From Haliea sp041746975 (GTDB taxonomy: Bacteria > Pseudomonadota > Gammaproteobacteria > Pseudomonadales > Halieaceae): a stretch of DNA of 19,111 bases. This document shows positions 1 through 7,582 of the stretch, in pieces. Each line of letters starts with the position of its first letter. The stretch's first letter is position 1. The translations under genes and the position numbers were made by a program. Location: positions 1 to 19,111 of the forward strand of contig JBGTGB010000044.1 of the NCBI GenBank assembly GCA_041746975.1, read 5' to 3'. The notes beneath the pieces are model-generated. The model had not been told where the DNA came from and did not search any database. It saw only the letters and a list, made by a program, of their open reading frames with translations.

Positions 1-677
1 GGGCGCAGCCAGGCCACAAAATCCTCCAGAGGGGCGACGCTATCACTGGCATAGAGCTGCCGATACTCGACCCGACTGCCGGGCTGGACCACACCGGTGG
101 CGGCGATATCGTCGTAGTGCATCAATACTCTGGGGCCAAAGCCGAGAAAGGACCCGCCCTGGTCCGGTTCGGTGCGGGCCGCCGCGACCACCGTGAACTC
201 CGTTTCGCCGACCGCAATCCGGTCGCCGATGGCCACATCAAGCAGCGGAAACAGCCTTGAATCCAGCCACACGGTGCCAGAATGCGGACCGCTGGTAGCC
301 GTGAGTACTGCCCCGAACGCTTCGTCGCTATAACGCAGCTCCCCTCGCAGGGGATAGGCAGAGCTGACCGCCTTGACCGAGGCCAGCACCATGTTCTCTT
401 CACCGGCGTAAACCATCGAAGGGAACGTCAATATCCGGCCAGTCTGCAGGCCCCGCCCCTCTGCTTCTACCAGCCAATCGGCGGGCAGATCGCTGCCGCT
501 GCGCACTACCCGGTCTGCCGCCAGAAAGCGATGGCTCTCCTGTTCCAGGGCGGTCTGCAGCCGGGTGGTAAAAGCGCTGATGCCGGAGACCACGGCTACA
601 GCGAGCACCAGGGCAGCGACCAGGACACCCAACTCGCCACCGCGCCAGTCCCGGGCCAGCATCCGGGTCGCAGTCAT
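1..677 (-). CDS. ybbP: FtsX/YbbP-family ABC transporter permease, N-terminal part (runs off the window)
   Basis: This is the N-terminal 225 residues of an ABC permease of the YbbP/MacB (FtsX-like) type; the gene continues past base 1. It opens with a short cytoplasmic stretch, then one hydrophobic helix at about residues 15-36 (GELGVLVAALVLAVAV...). A soluble, presumably periplasmic, domain follows, as in MacB/FtsX-type permeases. The start chosen is ATG at 677; an in-frame GTG sits two codons upstream at 683. The gene lies 9 bp after the stop of the YbbA-like ATPase on the same strand, so the two are almost certainly cotranscribed and form one complex. The E. coli YbbA-YbbP pair is likewise encoded next to tesA. 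Substrate is unknown; membrane remodelling or lipoprotein/lipid extrusion is often proposed for the family. Family assignment is good; the exact orthologue name is less certain because the C-terminal transmembrane helices are not visible. Confidence 0.85.
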   Translation of the reverse strand, partial: MTATRMLARDWRGGELGVLVAALVLAVAVVSGISAFTTRLQTALEQESHRFLAADRVVRSGSDLPADWLVEAEGRGLQTGRILTFPSMVYAGEENMVLASVKAVSSAYPLRGELRYSDEAFGAVLTATSGPHSGTVWLDSRLFPLLDVAIGDRIAVGETEFTVVAAARTEPDQGGSFLGFGPRVLMHYDDIAATGVVQPGSRVEYRQLYASDSVAPLEDFVAWLR

Positions 678-686
678 GGACACGGG

Positions 687-1352
687 CTAATCCCCCTCTA
701 CCAGGGCGCCGGCATCAAGCCGAAAGCGGTGCTGGCAGCGCGCCGCCAGGGCGTGATCATGGGTAACCAGCACCAGGGTGGTGCCCTGCTCGCGGTTTAG
801 CTCAAACAGAAGATCAACAATATGACTGCCGGTGGTGCTGTCCAGATTGCCCGTGGGCTCGTCGGCAAACAGAATGGCCGGACTGTTGGCGAAGGCGCGG
901 GCGATAGCCACCCGCTGCTGCTCGCCGCCGGACATCTGCCGCGGATAGTGGTGCACGCGCGGACCCAGTTCGACCCGTTCGAGGAACAACTGGGCCTGCT
1001 TGCGGGCATCGTTCTGTCCCTGCAGCTCGAGGGGCAGCATGACATTCTCCAGCGCAGTCAGGGCCGGCAGCAATTGGAAGGACTGGAACACAAAGCCCAC
1101 TTCACGGCCACGAAACAGCGCCCGCTGGTCTTCGTCCAGCGCACTGATGTCGGTGTCGTTTATGATCACCCGGCCACCGCTGGCCTCGTCCAGGCCCGCC
1201 AGCAGCCCCAGCAGGGTGGATTTGCCCGAGCCCGAGGCGCCGATGATAGCCACCGACTCCCCTGACTTGATTTCCAGAGTGATCCCTTTCAGTATCTCCA
1301 GCTCGCCCCCGGCCATGGGGACACGTTTCTGGAGATTTTCAGCCTTGATCAT
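687..1352 (-). CDS. ybbA: YbbA-like ABC transporter ATP-binding protein (LolD/MacB class)
   Basis: A 221-residue ATPase subunit that hydrolyses ATP to drive the partner permease encoded just downstream. Every nucleotide-binding motif is intact: Walker A GASGSGKST (residues 38-46), Q-loop Q90, signature SGGEQ (141-145), Walker B LFADEP (161-166) and the switch histidine in VTHD (H198). The length is normal for LolD/YbbA/MacB-class ATPases, and no membrane segment is present. The start chosen is ATG at 1352 (MIKAENLQKRV), which has a good AAAGGAA ribosome site about 9 bases upstream. A longer frame to 1394 exists but adds residues untypical of the family. The start codon overlaps the start of the divergent tesA in a shared CATG. 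The arrangement ybbP-ybbA diverging from tesA matches enterobacterial and pseudomonad genomes, supporting the gene name. Confidence 0.93.
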   Translation of the reverse strand: MIKAENLQKRVPMAGGELEILKGITLEIKSGESVAIIGASGSGKSTLLGLLAGLDEASGGRVIINDTDISALDEDQRALFRGREVGFVFQSFQLLPALTALENVMLPLELQGQNDARKQAQLFLERVELGPRVHHYPRQMSGGEQQRVAIARAFANSPAILFADEPTGNLDSTTGSHIVDLLFELNREQGTTLVLVTHDHALAARCQHRFRLDAGALVEGD

Positions 1353-1983
1353 GCAGCGATTCCTTTTCGCAGTGATACGCAACTCGCTCGTCATCGGATT
1401 GTGCGCCCTGCTGACGCTACCGGCGGCTGCCGGACATTCGCGGACGCTGCTGGTGCTCGGGGATAGTATCAGTGCGGCCTATGGCATGTCTCTGGAAGAG
1501 GGCTGGGTCGCATTGCTGGAGGCGCGTCTCCAGGACAGCCATCCTCACTATCGGGTGGTCAACGCCAGCATCAGCGGCGAGACCACTGGGGGCGGTCTGC
1601 GCCGCCTGCCCGATTTGCTCGCGCGCTACGAGCCGACGATAGTGCTGCTGGAACTGGGTGGCAATGACGGCCTGCGCGGTTATCCACCAGGCAATATCCG
1701 CGACAATCTCAGCGGCATGACCCGGCTGGCCCAGGAAGCCGGCGCCGAGGTGCTGCTGCTGGCGATGGAGATTCCGCCGAATTACGGTGCCCGCTACACC
1801 GCGGCCTTCCGGGACAGCTTTACCCTGGTGGCCGAGGAAACCGGGGCCCAGGCGCTGCCATTTATTCTTGATGGTATCGCCACGGACGCAAATTTGATGC
1901 AGGACGACGGCATTCACCCCACTGCCCAGGCGCAGCCCCTAATGCTGGAGCTGCTCCTGCCCAGCCTGCTCGAACTGCTGTGA
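1351..1983 (+). CDS. tesA: TesA-like arylesterase / acyl-CoA thioesterase I, GDSL (SGNH) hydrolase, exported
   Basis: A 210-residue multifunctional esterase/thioesterase/lysophospholipase of the SGNH family. A signal peptide is visible at residues 1-28 (MQRF...LVIGLCALLTLPAAAG), so the enzyme is likely periplasmic. All four SGNH blocks are present: catalytic Ser39 in GDS, Gly76 in ISGET, Asn105 in GGND, and Asp186/His189 in DDGIHP. The start is ATG at 1351, sharing CATG with the divergent ABC ATPase gene; no convincing ribosome site precedes it (a GGAG lies about 16 bases away). A GTG at 1371 would still leave a signal peptide, so the exact start is uncertain. The stop TGA overlaps the GTG start of bioA by four bases, suggesting a tesA-bioA transcript. 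Function is secure at the superfamily level and good at the TesA level. Confidence 0.92.
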   Translation: MQRFLFAVIRNSLVIGLCALLTLPAAAGHSRTLLVLGDSISAAYGMSLEEGWVALLEARLQDSHPHYRVVNASISGETTGGGLRRLPDLLARYEPTIVLLELGGNDGLRGYPPGNIRDNLSGMTRLAQEAGAEVLLLAMEIPPNYGARYTAAFRDSFTLVAEETGAQALPFILDGIATDANLMQDDGIHPTAQAQPLMLELLLPSLLELL

Positions 1984-3284
1984 GTCCAGGGACACCGAGC
2001 TGGGCACAACTGCAGGCGGGAGATGCAGCTACTATCTGGCACCCCTACGCTTCGGCAACGGATACCCCGGAAGTCTACCCGGTAGCGAGCGCCCACGGGG
2101 TGCGCCTGACCCTGGCCGACGGCCGCGAGTTGATCGATGGGATGGCCTCCTGGTGGTGCGCGATCCACGGTTATAATCATCCGGTGCTGAACCAGGCGGT
2201 GCAGAAGCAGCTGCAGGCCATGTCCCACGTCATGTTCGGTGGCCTGACTCACGCTCCGGCGGTGCGTCTGGCACAGCTCCTGACCGAGATTACACCGCCC
2301 GGCCTGGAGCGGGTGTTTTTCAGCGATTCGGGCTCAGTGGCCGTAGAGGTGGCGATGAAAATGGCCATCCAGTACTGGTACTCCGTGGGCCAGCGGGACA
2401 AGCAGAAACTGGTGGCACTGCGCAGCGGCTACCACGGCGACACTTTCGGTGCCATGTCCCTGTGCGACCCGGTTACCGGCATGCATCACCTGTTTGGCGA
2501 CGCCCTGGCCAGGCAGCATTTCGCCCCGGCGCCGGACGTTCCCTTCGGCCAGCCTTGCAACGAAAAGTCCCTGAATGCGATGGAGGAATTACTGGCCAGC
2601 CACCATCGTGAGTTGGCCGCAGTCATAGTGGAACCGGTGGTACAGGGCGCCGGCGGCATGCGCTTTTATTCGGCTGACTATCTGGTACAGCTGCGCGGCC
2701 TCTGTGACGCCTTCGATGTGCTGCTGATCTTCGACGAAATCGCCACTGGTTTCGGCCGCACCGGCAAGCTGTTCGCGCTGGAGCACGCCGGGGTAGAGCC
2801 CGACATCCTCTGCCTGGGCAAGGCCCTGACCGGCGGCTACATGACCCTGGCTGCCACCCTCTGCAATCGCCGTGTCAGCCACGGCATCAGCGAGGGCGAG
2901 GCCGGCGCGTTCATGCATGGCCCCACCTTCATGGGCAATCCGCTGGCCTGCGCCACCGCGGTGGCCAGCATTGAATTGCTGCTGTCGCAGCCCTGGCAGC
3001 GCTGCGTGCAGCGCATCAACCGGGGTCTCGAAGCGGGGCTGGCGCCGGCGCGGGAACTGCCGGGTGTGGTGGATGTGCGTACCCTGGGCGCAATCGGCGT
3101 GATCGAGCTGGAACAGCCCGTGGACATGCGGCAGATTCAGCCCATGTTCGTCGAACGCGGGGTCTGGGTACGCCCCTTCGGCAGGCTGGTGTACTGCATG
3201 CCGCCGTTCATCATGAACGATGCGGACCTTGCGCTTCTCACCGCTGCAATGGTCGCAACGGTGGCCGCTGCCGGTGCGCGCTGA
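1980..3284 (+). CDS. bioA: Adenosylmethionine-8-amino-7-oxononanoate aminotransferase (biotin synthesis)
   Basis: A 434-residue PLP-dependent class-III aminotransferase that uses S-adenosylmethionine to convert 7-keto-8-aminopelargonic acid to 7,8-diaminopelargonic acid, the antepenultimate step of biotin synthesis, in the cytoplasm. Hallmarks of BioA rather than a generic class-III enzyme are IWHPY (19-23), the substrate-pocket GMASWWCAIHGYNHP region (54-68) and HVMFGGLTH (83-91). The PLP-site residues are D252 in FDEIATGFGR and the Schiff-base lysine K281 in CLGKALTGGY. Length is normal. Translation starts at GTG 1980 inside the end of tesA (GTGA overlap), implying translational coupling. 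The other bio genes are not in this window; bioA separated from bioBFHCD is common outside enterobacteria. No terminator is evident before the ygiQ promoter region. Confidence 0.95.
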   Translation: MSPGTPSWAQLQAGDAATIWHPYASATDTPEVYPVASAHGVRLTLADGRELIDGMASWWCAIHGYNHPVLNQAVQKQLQAMSHVMFGGLTHAPAVRLAQLLTEITPPGLERVFFSDSGSVAVEVAMKMAIQYWYSVGQRDKQKLVALRSGYHGDTFGAMSLCDPVTGMHHLFGDALARQHFAPAPDVPFGQPCNEKSLNAMEELLASHHRELAAVIVEPVVQGAGGMRFYSADYLVQLRGLCDAFDVLLIFDEIATGFGRTGKLFALEHAGVEPDILCLGKALTGGYMTLAATLCNRRVSHGISEGEAGAFMHGPTFMGNPLACATAVASIELLLSQPWQRCVQRINRGLEAGLAPARELPGVVDVRTLGAIGVIELEQPVDMRQIQPMFVERGVWVRPFGRLVYCMPPFIMNDADLALLTAAMVATVAAAGAR

Positions 3285-3297
3285 TCCACGCAGCAGA

Positions 3298-3340
3298 CGG
3301 GACGGGAATCGCGTATAATCTGCGCCTCATTCCCGTCCCG
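3298..3340. promoter_or_regulatory. Perfect 12-bp inverted repeat enclosing a consensus -10 box, upstream of ygiQ
   Basis: CGGGACGGGAAT (3298-3309) and its exact complement ATTCCCGTCCCG (3329-3340) flank a 19-base segment containing TATAAT (3314-3319). No good -35 element is seen 16-18 bases upstream. Arm centres are 31 bp apart, about three helical turns. A promoter starting near 3326-3329 would give a 5' leader of about 25 bases to the ygiQ ATG at 3352, which has no clear Shine-Dalgarno. The repeat may bind a dimeric regulator, or form an RNA hairpin in read-through from bioA; there is no U-tract to suggest a terminator. Confidence 0.6.
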
Positions 3341-3351
3341 CAGTCATCGTA

Positions 3352-5493
3352 ATGTCCGCCTCTGTCCAGAATCAGCCCCTCTTCTCCTACCGCAAGTACT
3401 GGGCGGAATGCTTTGGTCCCGCACCCGAGCTGCCCATGTCCCGTGCGGAGATGGATGCGCTGGGCTGGGATAGCTGCGACGTGATCATTGTTACCGGCGA
3501 CGCCTACGTGGACCACCCCAGCTTCGGCATGGCGGTCGTGGGACGGACTCTGGAGGCGCAGGGCTTCCGGGTCGGCATCATCGCCCAGCCGGACTGGACC
3601 AGCGCCGATGCCTTCAAGATCCTGGGCAAGCCCAACCTGTTCTTCGGCGTCGCCGCCGGCAACATGGATTCGATGATCAACCGCTATACGGCGGACAAGA
3701 AACGCCGCAACGATGACGCCTACACGCCCGGCAACGTCGGCAATAAACGCCCGGACCGGGCGGTAATTGTCTATAGCCAGAGGGTGCGGGAAGCCTATAA
3801 GGATGTGCCGCTGATTATCGGCAGCATTGAGGCCAGCCTGCGCCGAATCGCCCACTTCGACTACTGGAGCGACAAGGTGCGCCGCTCCATCCTGCTGGAT
3901 GCCCGCGCCGATCTGTTGCTCTACGGTAACGCCGAGCGCGCCCTGGTCAATGTGGCGCACCGCCTTGCCGCCGGGGAACCGGTTCAGCAGATCCGCGACC
4001 TGCGCGGCACCGCCTACGTCTGCAAACGGCTGCCGGAACATTATCGGGTCATCGATTCCAGCCACCTGGACGTCATCGGCCCGGTGCAGGCGCCAATCAA
4101 TCCCTACATCGACACCCGCACCGAGGCCTGTGCCAGCAGCAGCGAGGAAGGTGCCGCCGAGGCCGAGGTGACTACCGTGCGCCTGCTGGACCGGCCCGCA
4201 GAGGAAGGGCTCGCGGTCATCCGCCTGCCGGCCTATGAGCAGGTGCGGGAAGACCAGGCCCTGTACGCCCACGCCTCTCGCATCCTGCACAAGGAAACCA
4301 ACCCGCATAACGCGCGCCCACTGGTACAGGCCCACGGCGACCGGGACGTGTGGCTGAACCCGCCGCCCATCCCGCTGGAAACCGACGAGCTGGACCAGGT
4401 GTTCGAGCTGCCCTACACCCGCCTGCCCCACTCCAGCTACGGAGATGCGCGCATCCCCGCCTACGACATGATCCGCCACTCGGTCAATATAATGCGCGGC
4501 TGTTTTGGCGGCTGCACCTTCTGCTCCATCACCGAGCACGAAGGCCGCATCATCCAGAACCGCTCCGAGGACTCCATCATCCGCGAGGTGGAGCGTATCC
4601 GTGACACCTCGCCCGCGTTCACCGGAGTGATCTCGGATCTCGGCGGCCCCACCGCCAACATGTGGCGGGTCGCCTGCAAGAGCAAGACCATTGAGGCTGC
4701 CTGCCGCAAGCTCAGCTGCGTCTACCCCGGCATATGCAAGAATTTGAATACCGACCAGACCCCGCTGATCGGGCTCTACCGCCGTGCCCGCGAGGTAAGC
4801 GGGGTCAAAAAGGTGCTGATCGCCTCCGGCCTGCGCTATGACCTGGCAGTGGAAACCCCGGAATACGTGGAAGAGCTGGTCAAGCACCACGTCGGCGGCT
4901 ACCGGAAGATCGCCCCCGAGCACACCGAGGACGGCCCGCTGTCGAAAATGATGAAGCCGGGCATGGGCAGCTACGACCGGTTCAAGGCCATGTTCGAGAA
5001 GTACTCGAGGGAAGCGGGTAAAAAGCAGTACCTGATCCCCTACTTCATCGCCGCGCACCCCGGCACCCGCGACGAAGACATGATGAACCTGGCGCTATGG
5101 CTCAAGCGCAACAAGTTCCGCGCCGACCAGGTGCAGACTTTCTACCCCTCGCCCATGGCCACCGCCACCGCCATGTACCACACGGGCAAGAACCCGCTCA
5201 AGCGCGTGACCCGGGACAGCGAGACCATGCCCACGGTGCACAAACTATCCCAGCGCCGCCTGCACAAGGCCTTCCTGCGCTATCACGACCCGGACAACTG
5301 GCCAGAGCTGCGCACCGCGCTGAAGAAGATGGGCCGGTCAGACCTGATCGGCAATGGCAAGCTGCACCTGGTACCGCCGCGACAGCCTGCGAAGCGCCAT
5401 GAACGGGTACCGCCGGGCACCGGCAGCTTCGCCACCCAGCACAATGGCTTGCCGCGCAATCCCTCTGCACGGAAAACCAGGGCCAGGCGCTAG
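3352..5493 (+). CDS. ygiQ: YgiQ-family radical SAM protein
   Basis: A 713-residue YgiQ-family (UPF0313) radical SAM enzyme; the reaction catalysed is not established. The cluster-binding motif C384-xxx-C388-xx-C391 (GCFGGCTFCS) would coordinate a 4Fe-4S cluster that cleaves S-adenosylmethionine. Domain order follows the family. An N-terminal YgiQ-type domain covers about residues 15-370, with DVIIVTGDAYVDHPSFG near residue 43. The radical SAM core spans about 375-600, and a C-terminal DUF3362-like region follows (FYPSPMATATAMYHTG onward). A basic low-complexity tail closes the protein. Length is close to E. coli YgiQ. ATG at 3352 is the natural start, 67 bp after bioA and just behind the inverted-repeat promoter region, and no strong ribosome site is visible. 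It is followed 48 bp later by dbpA on the same strand. The long open frame antisense to it is a composition shadow. Confidence 0.95.
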   Translation: MSASVQNQPLFSYRKYWAECFGPAPELPMSRAEMDALGWDSCDVIIVTGDAYVDHPSFGMAVVGRTLEAQGFRVGIIAQPDWTSADAFKILGKPNLFFGVAAGNMDSMINRYTADKKRRNDDAYTPGNVGNKRPDRAVIVYSQRVREAYKDVPLIIGSIEASLRRIAHFDYWSDKVRRSILLDARADLLLYGNAERALVNVAHRLAAGEPVQQIRDLRGTAYVCKRLPEHYRVIDSSHLDVIGPVQAPINPYIDTRTEACASSSEEGAAEAEVTTVRLLDRPAEEGLAVIRLPAYEQVREDQALYAHASRILHKETNPHNARPLVQAHGDRDVWLNPPPIPLETDELDQVFELPYTRLPHSSYGDARIPAYDMIRHSVNIMRGCFGGCTFCSITEHEGRIIQNRSEDSIIREVERIRDTSPAFTGVISDLGGPTANMWRVACKSKTIEAACRKLSCVYPGICKNLNTDQTPLIGLYRRAREVSGVKKVLIASGLRYDLAVETPEYVEELVKHHVGGYRKIAPEHTEDGPLSKMMKPGMGSYDRFKAMFEKYSREAGKKQYLIPYFIAAHPGTRDEDMMNLALWLKRNKFRADQVQTFYPSPMATATAMYHTGKNPLKRVTRDSETMPTVHKLSQRRLHKAFLRYHDPDNWPELRTALKKMGRSDLIGNGKLHLVPPRQPAKRHERVPPGTGSFATQHNGLPRNPSARKTRARR

Positions 5494-5541
5494 CCGGTCT
5501 CGTGGCGTTGCGCCCGCGGCGTCGACTACAAGGAATCGAAA

Positions 5542-6921
5542 GTGACCCAAGACTTTTCCGCCCTCGGCCTGGATGCTGACCTCCTGGCCAACCTGGCCAC
5601 GCTGGACTATCGCAGCATGACCCCGATCCAGGCCCGCAGCCTGCCGCCCATACTCGCCGGGCGCGATGTGATCGGCCAGGGCAAGACCGGCTCCGGCAAG
5701 ACCGCCGCCTTCGGCCTGGGGCTGCTGCAGAAACTGGACGTCAAGCGCTTTGCCATTCAGGCACTGGTGCTGTGTCCGACCCGGGAACTGGCGGATCAGG
5801 TGGCAAAGGAGATTCGCCGCCTCGGGCGCAGCATCCACAATATCAAGGTGCTGACCCTGTGCGGCGGCATGCCCCTGGGGCCGCAGATCGGCTCTCTTGA
5901 ACATGGCGCACACATCATCGTCGGCACTCCGGGGCGCATTGAGGAGCACCTGGGCAAGGGTTCACTGAAACTGGAAACAGTTACCACCCTGGTGCTGGAC
6001 GAGGCCGACCGGATGCTGGACATGGGTTTCCAGGCTTCTCTGGACGCGATCCTAGAGCACCTGCCGTCGGCGCGTCAGACTCTTCTATTCAGCGCCACCT
6101 TCCCGCCCGGCATCGAGGCTATAGCACAACGGGTAATGCAGGCGCCGGAGCGGGTGCAGGTGGAATCCACCCACGACAGCAGCACCATCGCACAGGTATT
6201 CCACGAGGTCGAGGACAGCGAGCGCGTGACTGCCCTGCGTCTTTTGCTGCTGCAGCAGCGGCCGGATTCCGCCGTGGTGTTCTGCAATACCAAAATTGAA
6301 TGCGCGGAAGTCGCCAGGGACCTGGCCCGCCACGGCTTCAGCGTGCAGCCATTGCACGGCGATCTGGAGCAGCGTGACCGCGACCGCACCCTGGTGCAAT
6401 TCGCCAACAAAAGTATCTCCGTGCTGGTCGCCACCGACGTCGCCGCCCGGGGTCTGGACATCGATGCCCTGGACGCAGTTCTCAACTACCACATTCCGCG
6501 CGACCTGGAGGTCTACGTGCACCGCATTGGCCGCACCGGCCGCGCCGGCAGCAGCGGCCTGGCCTGCACTCTGTTCAGCGCTAAGGAACGCCATAAACTG
6601 GCGAAACTGGAAACCCTGTTGGAGCAACCGATCGAACCTGCGCCCCTGCCTCCGCAGAGCCTGTTGAAAACCCCCGGCTACAAGCCGCCCATGGTGAGCC
6701 TTGAAATCGGCGCCGGCAAGAAGCAGAAGCTGCGGCCCGGCGACATCCTCGGCGCACTAACCGGCGACAACGGTATCGACGGCAAGCAGGTTGGCAAGAT
6801 TACCCTCTACGACAACTGGTCCTGCGTGGCAGTGCGGCGCGGCGAGGTCGATACGGCGCTGGAGAAGCTGGTTCGGGGGAAGATGAAGGGGCGGAGTTTT
6901 CGCGTGCGGGTGTTGGAGTAG
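5542..6921 (+). CDS. dbpA: ATP-dependent RNA helicase DbpA (DEAD box, 23S rRNA-specific)
   Basis: A 459-residue DEAD-box helicase acting in assembly of the 50S ribosomal subunit. Motifs in order are: Q-motif region FSALGL...MTPIQ (5-30), motif I GQGKTGSGKT (45-54), PTRELA (79-84), TPGR (129-132), DEAD (153-156), SAT (184-186), ATDVAARGLDID and HRIGRTGRAG in the second RecA lobe. The C-terminal domain from about residue 385 (KKQKLRPGDILGALTG...) is the DbpA-type RNA-binding domain, which in E. coli recognises hairpin 92 of 23S rRNA; this separates it from RhlE/RhlB/SrmB. The start is GTG at 5542, supported by AAGGAA about 7 bases upstream. No clear terminator is visible after the stop, and the 3' flank carries a decayed fragment of another gene. 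Confidence 0.95.
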   Translation: MTQDFSALGLDADLLANLATLDYRSMTPIQARSLPPILAGRDVIGQGKTGSGKTAAFGLGLLQKLDVKRFAIQALVLCPTRELADQVAKEIRRLGRSIHNIKVLTLCGGMPLGPQIGSLEHGAHIIVGTPGRIEEHLGKGSLKLETVTTLVLDEADRMLDMGFQASLDAILEHLPSARQTLLFSATFPPGIEAIAQRVMQAPERVQVESTHDSSTIAQVFHEVEDSERVTALRLLLLQQRPDSAVVFCNTKIECAEVARDLARHGFSVQPLHGDLEQRDRDRTLVQFANKSISVLVATDVAARGLDIDALDAVLNYHIPRDLEVYVHRIGRTGRAGSSGLACTLFSAKERHKLAKLETLLEQPIEPAPLPPQSLLKTPGYKPPMVSLEIGAGKKQKLRPGDILGALTGDNGIDGKQVGKITLYDNWSCVAVRRGEVDTALEKLVRGKMKGRSFRVRVLE

Positions 6922-6929
6922 CCCTACGG

Positions 6930-7005
6930 TTATGCATGGGATTCGAGCAGAACCTTTCAGCGCCGCTTACGCAGGCGGAAAAACAGCTTGCAGACAAGCA
7001 ATACA
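6930..7005 (-). pseudogene. Remnant of the C-terminus of an SRPBCC-like gene (decayed copy of the neighbour)
   Basis: Read on the minus strand this stretch gives ...LFFRLRKRR, a TGA stop, then KVLLESHA and a TAA stop. It aligns without gaps to the end of the neighbouring gene at 7059-7526 (VFYRHRQRRWKILLNSN), with the tryptophan codon replaced by TGA. At the DNA level about 34 of 46 bases match between 6941-6986 and 7088-7133, with differences mostly at silent or conservative positions. Only about 25 codons remain recognisable, and no start or upstream part of the domain was found. I read it as the tail of a former tandem paralogue; chance similarity of a short basic segment is the alternative. 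Confidence 0.55.
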
Positions 7006-7058
7006 CCGTCAACTCGATGGCTGGGGATTACCTACGGACCCTGCCCCCAGGATAGGCG

Positions 7059-7526
7059 TCAGGTGTCCATCGAAGGCAGGGCGTTCGAATTGAGCAGAAT
7101 TTTCCAGCGCCGCTGCCGGTGGCGATAAAACACATGAGCGAAGGCCCAGATTAGCGGAGTGAGCAAGCCAGCCCGGATCTCGATCTTATCTTCATAGGCC
7201 AGTTTGCCCGGCGCCACCTGCTGAAAGTGGATCCGGTGGTTCCATACCCGCGCCAGGCTCCCGCGTTCCTCGCTCAAAATCGTGTTCGTGTTCCTATCGA
7301 TCTGCATTAGCCGGATGGTATGCCGCCCCAGCGGAATGAAATTCAGGAAATACAGCTGCAGCGCATAGTCCTTCTGCACCTGCCAGTCTCCCTCCAACGA
7401 ACCCCTTTCAATCGGCACAAAGGTGAGCAGGGGGGAAGCCACAAACTGCAGTGACCGAGGCTCAATGATTTTCTGCCAGAGCTCAGCTTCGGTGCACGGG
7501 AAGAAATAGGAAATTTTCGCGATCAT
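7059..7526 (-). CDS. Conserved hypothetical protein, probable SRPBCC (START-like) ligand-binding fold
   Basis: A 155-residue soluble protein without signal peptide. It opens with a hydrophobic strand and helix (MIAKISYFFPCTEAELWQKI), followed by alternating beta-strand-like segments. It ends with a long amphipathic C-terminal helix region (TPLIWAFAHVFYRHRQRRWKILL, about 122-144). That pattern and length suggest a SRPBCC/polyketide-cyclase-like lipid- or ligand-binding fold, which is an inference from pattern. Motifs such as PLGRHTIRL (85-93), VWNHRI and FYRHRQRRW look like family signatures of an uncharacterised group. The start ATG at 7526 has only a weak ribosome site. It lies 56 bp downstream of the GGDEF-EAL gene on the same strand, so it may be the last gene of that transcript. 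A decayed copy of its 3' end lies immediately downstream. Confidence 0.75.
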   Translation of the reverse strand: MIAKISYFFPCTEAELWQKIIEPRSLQFVASPLLTFVPIERGSLEGDWQVQKDYALQLYFLNFIPLGRHTIRLMQIDRNTNTILSEERGSLARVWNHRIHFQQVAPGKLAYEDKIEIRAGLLTPLIWAFAHVFYRHRQRRWKILLNSNALPSMDT

Positions 7527-7582
7527 GGTCTTTCGGCCCAGGCTGGATCAGCGTCATATCCTGCAGTGAACCACGCCAGACT

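Noticed and set aside
1000..1350. An upstream in-frame extension of tesA
   Set aside because: It is antisense to conserved ABC ATPase motifs and is serine/proline-rich; the signal peptide begins at 1351.
3298..3340. A terminator for bioA
   Set aside because: The 12-bp stem has a 19-base loop and no T-run on either strand, and the loop contains a consensus -10 box.
3238..5058. A roughly 600-codon open frame antisense to the radical SAM gene
   Set aside because: It lies wholly opposite a clear YgiQ coding region, contains no recognisable domain and has composition expected of an antisense shadow in high-GC DNA.
6961..6980. A rho-independent terminator after dbpA
   Set aside because: Only a short CGCC/GGCG pairing is possible, and the following A-run is on the wrong strand for dbpA; the stretch is better explained as a decayed gene tail.
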